Of a stretch of 5,855 bases of DNA, positions 1 to 5,855 are shown one piece after another. This DNA is from Sedimenticola sp. (GTDB taxonomy: Bacteria; Pseudomonadota; Gammaproteobacteria; Chromatiales; Chromatiaceae). The notes beneath the pieces were generated by a model. The model saw only the letters and a program-made list of their open reading frames with translations, did not search any database and was not told the origin of the DNA. The stretch lies in contig JALWGP010000007.1 in assembly GCA_027038775.1 (NCBI GenBank), positions 1 to 5,855 of the forward strand. Direction: 5' to 3'. Numbering within the stretch: the first letter of the stretch is position 1; each line of letters opens with the position of its first letter. The position numbers and the translations under genes are program-made.

Positions 1-224
1 GCTTTTTGCAATACCTCCTCGATCCAGGCGGGATCGTGGCCGATCAGGGTGAGGCCCACCACCTCCCAGGTGTGGGCGTTCTGCCCCTCGAGCCGGGCCG
101 CCGACACCGGGTAGCGGGCCCGCAGCCGCTCGATCGCCGGCCGCACCAGGGCCCTTTTCTCCTTGAGGCTCTTTACCCAGGGCATCTCCAGCCGGGCGAC
201 GTAGAGGCCGACGTAGGCGCGCAC
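1..224 (-). CDS. DUF503 (YlxP-like) family protein, 3' end cut by window edge
   Basis: The reading frame gives 74 residues starting from a GTG codon at 224-222 and runs off the left edge. An in-frame TAG lies 9 nt upstream of the GTG. The product begins VRAYVGLYVARLEMPW and contains SLKEKR (residues 19-24), YPVSAARLEGQ (39-49) and TWEVVGLTLIG (52-62). This is the pattern of the small DUF503 proteins, related to YlxP of Firmicutes: a beta strand, the SLK(D/E)KR helix, then strands ending in a hydrophobic segment. Family members are about 92-97 residues, so some 20 are missing here. The biochemical role is not established; in Firmicutes ylxP sits in the nusA-infB-rbfA cluster, which suggests a link to translation or ribosome maturation. 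GTG was chosen because homologues start just before this RAYVG-like strand; the next in-frame ATG is at residue 14 and would delete it. The upstream AAAGG is too close to the start to be a convincing RBS. The gene starts 14 nt after the T-run of the acnA terminator. Confidence 0.85.
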   Translation of the reverse strand, partial: MRAYVGLYVARLEMPWVKSLKEKRALVRPAIERLRARYPVSAARLEGQNAHTWEVVGLTLIGHDPAWIEEVLQK

Positions 225-238
225 GCCTTTAGCCTACG

Positions 239-262
239 AAAAAGGGGGGCACGTAGCCCCCC
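239..262 (-). terminator. Intrinsic terminator after acnA
   Basis: Read on the minus strand, GGGGGGC (262-256), loop TACGT (255-251) and GCCCCCC (250-244) form a perfect 7-bp G+C stem with a 5-nt loop. Five T residues follow (243-239). It begins 20 nt after the acnA stop codon, as expected for a Rho-independent terminator of acnA. The T-run is short and ends in C, so some readthrough into the DUF503 gene is possible. Confidence 0.85.
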
Positions 263-282
263 GTTGCTGTGTAGGGCGAAGC

Positions 283-2970
<2,688 letters not shown>

Positions 2971-2979
2971 GGGCGTGAA

Positions 2980-2984
2980 CTCCC
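2980..2984 (-). promoter_or_regulatory. Ribosome binding site of acnA
   Basis: The minus strand reads GGGAG followed by 9 nt (TTCACGCCC) and then the ATG at 2970-2968. This spacing and sequence support the chosen start. Confidence 0.7.
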
Positions 2985-3010
2985 TATGGCGAATCGAAAA
3001 TCAGCCGGCA

Positions 3011-3019
3011 ATTCTACCA
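3011..3019 (-). promoter_or_regulatory. Candidate sigma70-type promoter of acnA (extended -10)
   Basis: The minus strand shows TGGTAGAAT, an extended -10 (TGn plus TAGAAT, one mismatch to TATAAT). A start of transcription near 3004 would leave a leader of about 34 nt before the acnA ATG, including the RBS. There is no convincing -35; the best-placed hexamer, TGGTTC at 3038-3033, is weak and abuts the edge of the REP array. It is one of the few A+T-richer spots in the hflD-acnA gap, which favours it, but the call is by eye. Confidence 0.45.
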
Positions 3020-3038
3020 CGGGCCGGACACCGAACCA

Positions 3039-3144
3039 TTCGCGGCGGGGGCGCCGCTCCTACGCCGGGATCCGCGGCAAACCCGTAGGAGGCCCGCCCC
3101 CGGGCCGAATTTCGAACCATTCACGGCGGGGGCGCCACTCCTAC
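3039..3144. repeat. REP/BIME array A (three palindromic units) between hflD and acnA
   Basis: Three REP-like units alternate in orientation: unit Y on the minus strand (3144-3120), unit X on the plus strand (3085-3115) and unit Y on the minus strand (3063-3039). Every unit starts GTAGGA and then has a 6-bp stem closed by a CCCC loop. In Y the stem is GCGGCG/CGCCGC and in X it is GGCCCG/CGGGCC; both are followed by GAA. The Y unit at 3144-3120 has T for C in the left arm and T at the end of the right arm, leaving two G-T wobbles. The array is the near-identical inverted counterpart of 5290-5395. Its first GTAG supplies the TAG stop of hflD (3143-3141). GTAG-headed REPs are known to be mobilised by RAYT (TnpA-REP) transposases encoded elsewhere in the genome; none is present here. 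Possible local roles are mRNA 3'-end protection, transcription attenuation or gyrase binding. Confidence 0.9.
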
Positions 3145-3758
3145 ACCAGCTTGCGGGCGGCGGTGAGCAGCCGCCGGTGGCGGGTGAGCAGGTGCCAGCG
3201 GCGGCCGCCGCACTGGCACCAGAGGTGGGCCGAGCGCACGCCGCAGAGCAGGGCGGTGCGGATGCGGGCGGCGGTGTGGTCGTTCTGCAGGTGGACGGGG
3301 TCGCCCTGCACCAGGATGCGGGGCGAGAGCTCGCTGATGAAGTCCTGGTAGATCTTCGCCAGCTGGCTGTAGCGGGTCTCCTCGTCGAACTCGAAGGCCT
3401 CGGCCCGCGACTGGAAGTTGTCCAGCGCCTCGCCCAGCGCCTGCAGCCGCTGCGGGTCCTTGTAGAGCTGCTGGCCGAGCTGCAGCAGGCGGATGCTGTA
3501 GCGGGTCACCTCCGGGTTGCGGTCCTGGGGGCTGGAGAGCTGGAAGATGAAGTGGCGCAGGCCCATCTCCAGGTTCGCCGCGCTGCCGTAGACCTCCATC
3601 ACCGTCTTTGGGCGGGTAACGAAGAGGGTGGCGACGCTGGCCTGGAGCATCTTCTCGTCGGTGTGACCAAGGCGGGCCAGCTCGAAGGTCATGCGCGCTC
3701 CCTGGAAGACCCCAGCCAGGGCCAGGGCATGATCGGCGTCGCTGTAGCGGTTGCTCAA
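3141..3758 (-). CDS. hflD: HflD homologue (high-frequency lysogenization protein D family)
   Basis: The product is 205 aa if translation starts at the TTG at 3758-3756 (E. coli HflD is 213 aa). In E. coli, HflD is a peripheral membrane protein that binds the phage lambda CII activator and so influences lysogenization; its normal cellular role is unclear. Here the N terminus reads [22 protein letters not shown], matching the family's short acidic/aromatic start plus the LALAG(I/V)xQ(S/G)AR helix. The most conserved stretch is the C-terminal [11 protein letters not shown] (144-154), then [16 protein letters not shown] (165-180) and GGRRWHLL (184-191). The protein is predicted to be all-helical, with no signal peptide or clear membrane span. 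The start codon is supported by a strong SD (GGGAGGAGG) 9 nt upstream and by the TTGA overlap with the mnmA stop. The first ATG lies at residue 23, inside the conserved helix, and is unlikely. The stop codon TAG is part of a REP element; the protein ends about eight residues before its E. coli counterpart. Confidence 0.9.
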   Translation of the reverse strand: MSNRYSDADHALALAGVFQGARMTFELARLGHTDEKMLQASVATLFVTRPKTVMEVYGSAANLEMGLRHFIFQLSSPQDRNPEVTRYSIRLLQLGQQLYKDPQRLQALGEALDNFQSRAEAFEFDEETRYSQLAKIYQDFISELSPRILVQGDPVHLQNDHTAARIRTALLCGVRSAHLWCQCGGRRWHLLTRHRRLLTAARKLV

Positions 3759-4828
3759 CGGATGATTCCTCCTCCCAGGCACTCCTCCTCGTCGTAGAGT
3801 ACCACCGACTGGCCGGGTGTCACCGCCCGCTGGGGCGTGTCGAAGCGTACCTCCATGGTGTCGCCGCGGATCTCCACCTCGCACGCCTGCAGGGGCTGGC
3901 GATGGCGGCAGCGGGCCAGGCAGCGGAAGCGCCCGGCTGGCGGGCCGCCGGCGGGCCAGTGGAGCTGCTCCGCCTCCAGGGTGTCGCGGAAGAGGAGAGG
4001 GTGGTCGTGTCCCTGGGCCACCACCAGGCGGTTGTGCTCCAGGTCCTTGGCCACCACGAACCAGGGCGCCTCGGGATAGCCGGAGACGCCGCCCAGTCCC
4101 AGCCCCTGGCGCTGTCCCAGGGTGTAGTACATCAGCCCCTGGTGTTCGCCGATCACCTCCCCCTCGGGGGTGACCATGGGACCGGGGTTGGCCGGCAGGT
4201 AGCTGGCCAGGAAGTCGCGGAAGCGGCGCTCGCCGATGAAGCAGATGCCGGTGCTGTCCTTCTTGCGCCAGTTGGCGAAGCCGGCCGCTTCTGCGATGCG
4301 GCGCACCTCCGGCTTGGTGAGCTCGCCCAGGGGGAAGAGGGTACGTGCCAGCGCCGCCTGGGGCACCATGTAGAGGAAGTAGGTCTGGTCCTTGTTCTCG
4401 TCAGCGGCCCGCAGCAGGCGGCGCGGCTCGCCTTGCGACAGGCGGGCGTAGTGGCCGGTGGCGATGAAGTCGGCGCCGAGATCCAGGGCGTGGTCGAGGA
4501 AGGCCTTGAACTTGATCTCCCGGTTGCAGAGCACGTCGGGGTTGGGGGTGCGGCCGGCGCGATACTCGTCCAGGAAGTGCTGGAAGACCCGGTCCCAGTA
4601 CTCGCTGGCGAAGTTGACGCTGTGCAGGGGGATCTCCAGGGTCTCGGCCACTTGGCGGGCGTCGGCCAGGTCCTCGGCGGCGGCGCAGTAACCGGCCTCG
4701 TCGTCCTCTTCCCAGTTCTTCATGAAGAGGGCCTCCACCTCCCAGCCGGCCTCCTTCAGGCGCAGGGCGGCCACGGCGGAGTCCACCCCGCCGGAGAGGC
4801 CGACGATCACTTTTCCTTTCCGTTTCAT
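3755..4828 (-). CDS. mnmA: tRNA-specific 2-thiouridylase MnmA
   Basis: Cytoplasmic enzyme that thiolates U34 of the tRNAs for Lys, Glu and Gln (the s2U part of mnm5s2U). It activates the base with ATP and takes sulfur from a relay (IscS and Tus proteins in E. coli). The product is 357 aa, close to the E. coli protein (about 368 aa). The N-terminal PP-loop GLSGGVDS is at residues 10-17, followed by the MnmA-specific [14 protein letters not shown] (35-48). The two catalytic cysteines are present: C101 in [12 protein letters not shown] (96-107) and C196 in [13 protein letters not shown] (191-203). Other signatures are TGHYAR (124-129), NKDQTYFLY (145-153), the [13 protein letters not shown] turn (235-247) and a C-terminal CLGGGIIR. 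The ATG overlaps the nudJ stop as ATGA, with no evident SD of its own, so translation is probably coupled to nudJ. The TGA stop overlaps the hflD TTG start. Also known as trmU. The order nudJ-mnmA-hflD matches E. coli. Confidence 0.98.
   Translation of the reverse strand: MKRKGKVIVGLSGGVDSAVAALRLKEAGWEVEALFMKNWEEDDEAGYCAAAEDLADARQVAETLEIPLHSVNFASEYWDRVFQHFLDEYRAGRTPNPDVLCNREIKFKAFLDHALDLGADFIATGHYARLSQGEPRRLLRAADENKDQTYFLYMVPQAALARTLFPLGELTKPEVRRIAEAAGFANWRKKDSTGICFIGERRFRDFLASYLPANPGPMVTPEGEVIGEHQGLMYYTLGQRQGLGLGGVSGYPEAPWFVVAKDLEHNRLVVAQGHDHPLLFRDTLEAEQLHWPAGGPPAGRFRCLARCRHRQPLQACEVEIRGDTMEVRFDTPQRAVTPGQSVVLYDEEECLGGGIIR
3768..3776 (-). promoter_or_regulatory. Strong Shine-Dalgarno of hflD, embedded in mnmA codons
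   Basis: The minus strand reads GGGAGGAGG, then 9 nt (AATCATCCG), then the TTG start of hflD. The same bases encode the conserved C-terminal Gly-Gly-Gly of MnmA as GGA GGA GGA. This site decides the TTG start and compensates for the weak initiation codon. Confidence 0.8.
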
Positions 4829-5274
4829 GCGGTGAGGGAGTGGAGGCTGTCCAGGGGCAGGGCGGCGCCCTGCAGGTGGTCACGGATGCAGGCAAGCACC
4901 ATGGGGCCGCGCAGCCGTTCGCGCCGCCTCTCGATCTCCTCCAGGGTGAGCCAGTGGGTGGCGACGATCTCCTCGTCCAGCGCCCGGCCGGGTTCCGCCT
5001 CGCCCACGGTGCCGGCGAAGCAGAAGCGGAGATAGGTGCGGCGCTTGTGCGCCATTTCGTACTGGTAGACGCCCACCAGGCCCAGAGGTTCAAAGGGGCG
5101 GGCGGTCTCCTCCAGCACCTCGCGCCGCACGGCCTCGAGCAGGCTCTCCCCCGGCTCCAGGTGGCCGGCGGGCTGGTTGAAGCGGGGTTCGCCGTCGATG
5201 ACCTCCTCCACCAGCAGGAAGCGCCCTTCACGCTCGATGACGGCGGCGACGGTGACGCGGGGTGTCCAGACCAT
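4825..5274 (-). CDS. nudJ: NudJ-type Nudix hydrolase (phosphatase)
   Basis: The 149-aa product is a small cytoplasmic Nudix protein. E. coli NudJ (about 153 aa) hydrolyses thiamine pyrophosphate, its HMP-PP precursor and nucleoside di/triphosphates; the same activity is inferred here from similarity and gene order. The start [21 protein letters not shown] matches the NudJ N terminus (PHVTVA), followed by FNQPAGHLE (32-40). The Nudix box runs G37, E43, R51-E52 and E55-E56, so the metal-binding Glu residues of REVLEE are all intact. The Gly and hydrophobic residue that normally end the box are Ala58 and Arg59. A later YLRFCFAG (81-88) matches the FLRFLFA strand of NudJ. The gene lies 151 bp after rluE across a REP array and overlaps mnmA by ATGA. 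No SD precedes the ATG; a TAGAAT hexamer ends 7 nt before it. The ATG was chosen from homology. Confidence 0.93.
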   Translation of the reverse strand: MVWTPRVTVAAVIEREGRFLLVEEVIDGEPRFNQPAGHLEPGESLLEAVRREVLEETARPFEPLGLVGVYQYEMAHKRRTYLRFCFAGTVGEAEPGRALDEEIVATHWLTLEEIERRRERLRGPMVLACIRDHLQGAALPLDSLHSLTA

Positions 5275-5281
5275 GCGACGG

Positions 5282-5287
5282 ATTCTA
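5282..5287 (-). promoter_or_regulatory. Possible -10 element directly upstream of nudJ
   Basis: The minus strand reads TAGAAT (one mismatch to TATAAT), followed by 7 nt and then the nudJ ATG. No -35 is visible, because the expected position lies in the G+C-rich REP stem. If active, transcription would start at or next to the ATG. The call rests on one hexamer and is weak. Confidence 0.25.
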
Positions 5288-5289
5288 CC

Positions 5290-5429
5290 GTAGGAGCGGC
5301 GCCCCCGCCGTGAATGGTTCGAAATTCGGCCCGGGGGCGGGCCTCCTACGGGGTTGCCGCGGATCCCGGCGTAGGAGCGGCGCCCCCGCCGCGAATGTTC
5401 GAAGTTCGGCCCGGGGGCGGGCCTCCTAC
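5290..5429. repeat. REP/BIME array B (four palindromic units) between rluE and nudJ
   Basis: Four units alternate in orientation: Y on plus (5290-5314), X on minus (5349-5318), Y on plus (5371-5395) and X on minus (5429-5398). As in array A, each unit begins GTAGGA and has a 6-bp stem with a CCCC loop: Y is GCGGCG/CGCCGC and X is GGCCCG/CGGGCC. The Y unit at 5290 ends its right arm in T, giving one G-T wobble. Positions 5290-5395 repeat 3144-3039 (minus strand) with two substitutions in 106 bp. Array B then carries one further X unit, whose GTAG provides the TAG stop of rluE (5428-5426). The array fills almost the whole intergenic gap. It probably forms strong hairpins in mRNA running from rluE towards nudJ. 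It has no T-run, so it is not a canonical terminator. Confidence 0.9.
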
Positions 5430-5855
5430 AGGGAGAGCCATTCGCCGGGCTGGAGCCGTCCGAGGCGGTAACGGCCCACGGCCACGCGCACCAGCCGCAG
5501 GGTGGGAAAACCGATGGCAGCGGTCATGCGCCGCACCTGGCGGTTGCGCCCCTCCCGGATGCGGATCTCCAGCCAGCTCGTGGGCACCGACTTGCGGTAG
5601 CGCACCGGCGGATCCCGGGGCCAGAGCGGGGGCTCGGGGACGATCCGCGCGCGGGCGGGCAGGGTGGAGCCGTCCTTCAGCTCCAGGCCACGGCGCAGGG
5701 GTTCCAGGTCGGCCTCTGCCGGCTCTCCTTCCACCTGCACCAGGTAGGTCTTCCAGGTCTGTTTCCCGGGGTGGGTGAGGCGGTGGGCCAGCCGGCCGTC
5801 GTCGGTGAGCAGGAGCAGCCCCTCGCTGTCCCGGTCGAGCCTGCCGGCGGGATAG
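5426..5855 (-). CDS. rluE: 23S rRNA pseudouridine synthase RluE, 5' end cut by window edge
   Basis: The 142 visible residues (first whole codon at 5854-5852) form the catalytic and C-terminal part of an RsuA/RluB/E/F-family pseudouridine synthase. In E. coli RluE (217 aa) converts U2457 of 23S rRNA to pseudouridine; about 70 N-terminal residues lie beyond the window. The fragment opens with [16 protein letters not shown], where the Asp of GRLD (visible residue 7) is the catalytic aspartate. It continues with [14 protein letters not shown], the RluE-like insert [19 protein letters not shown], and the family signature [24 protein letters not shown]. The ending GEWLSL corresponds to the E. coli end (GEWRETD), so the C terminus is about full length. 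The insert favours RluE over RluB or RluF, and the neighbouring nudJ-mnmA-hflD agrees. The TAG stop lies inside the first REP of the downstream array. Confidence 0.93.
   Translation of the reverse strand, partial: YPAGRLDRDSEGLLLLTDDGRLAHRLTHPGKQTWKTYLVQVEGEPAEADLEPLRRGLELKDGSTLPARARIVPEPPLWPRDPPVRYRKSVPTSWLEIRIREGRNRQVRRMTAAIGFPTLRLVRVAVGRYRLGRLQPGEWLSL

Noticed and set aside
3141..3884. A longer hflD reading frame beginning at the ATG at 3884
   Set aside because: It would overlap mnmA by about 130 nt and add an N terminus unlike any HflD. The TTG at 3758 has the SD, the coupling overlap and the family-like N terminus.
3902..5035. A 377-codon plus-strand frame opposite mnmA and nudJ
   Set aside because: Antisense shadow with Gly/Ala/Val/His-biased composition. 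The minus-strand genes here are unmistakable.
3039..5395. Terminal inverted repeats of a transposon carrying nudJ-mnmA-hflD
   Set aside because: The repeats are themselves built of REP units, no transposase lies between them, and the enclosed genes are conserved housekeeping genes in their usual order. No flanking target duplication was evident.
5290..5429. CRISPR array
   Set aside because: Units alternate in orientation, spacers are conserved between the two arrays, unit types differ in stem, and no cas gene is present. This is REP/BIME structure.
5290..5429. Intrinsic terminator of rluE
   Set aside because: The hairpins are strong but are not followed by a T-run on the minus strand. They may attenuate transcription, but the canonical pattern is missing.
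5262..5778. Plus-strand frames through array B and the rluE end
   Set aside because: Their translations are repetitive because they read the REP units; there is no family resemblance and no RBS.

Overview
The window is a compact, GC-rich (by eye roughly two-thirds G+C) bacterial segment in which every supported gene lies on the minus strand, so the biological order runs from right to left. The proteins and their order (RluE, NudJ, MnmA, HflD) are those of the Escherichia coli rluE-nudJ-mnmA-hflD region. HflD is largely confined to Gammaproteobacteria, so the source is most likely a high-GC gammaproteobacterium. Abundant GTAG-headed REP palindromes fit environmental lineages such as the purple-sulfur/halophilic sulfur-oxidising orders, but that placement is only a guess.

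Layout in transcription order: the 3' two-thirds of rluE (23S rRNA pseudouridine synthase, 5426-5855, cut by the right edge); a 140-bp REP array (5290-5429); a tightly packed operon nudJ (4825-5274), mnmA (3755-4828) and hflD (3141-3758), with successive 4-nt overlaps ATGA and TTGA; a second REP array (3039-3144); a probable promoter and RBS followed by acnA (aconitase, 283-2970); a clear intrinsic terminator (239-262); and the start of a DUF503/YlxP-family gene (1-224, cut by the left edge). No tRNA, rRNA, CRISPR array, transposase or phage gene was seen. No gene-free stretch exceeds about 170 bases, and the two longest are mostly REP DNA.

Functionally, rluE and mnmA serve translation through RNA modification (23S pseudouridine and 2-thiouridine at tRNA U34). 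NudJ is a small Nudix pyrophosphatase and HflD a peripheral membrane protein. AcnA is the [4Fe-4S] aconitase of the TCA and glyoxylate cycles. It sits where E. coli has purB and looks like a separate transcription unit.

The most unusual structure is the pair of REP arrays. A 106-bp segment occurs twice in inverted orientation with only two mismatches, flanking nudJ-mnmA-hflD exactly. In each array the GTAG head of the first REP met by transcription supplies the TAG stop codon of the preceding gene (rluE and hflD). The ribosome binding site of hflD is also written into the conserved Gly-Gly-Gly codons at the end of mnmA. Nothing points to a wholly new enzymatic system; the genes themselves are conserved housekeeping genes.
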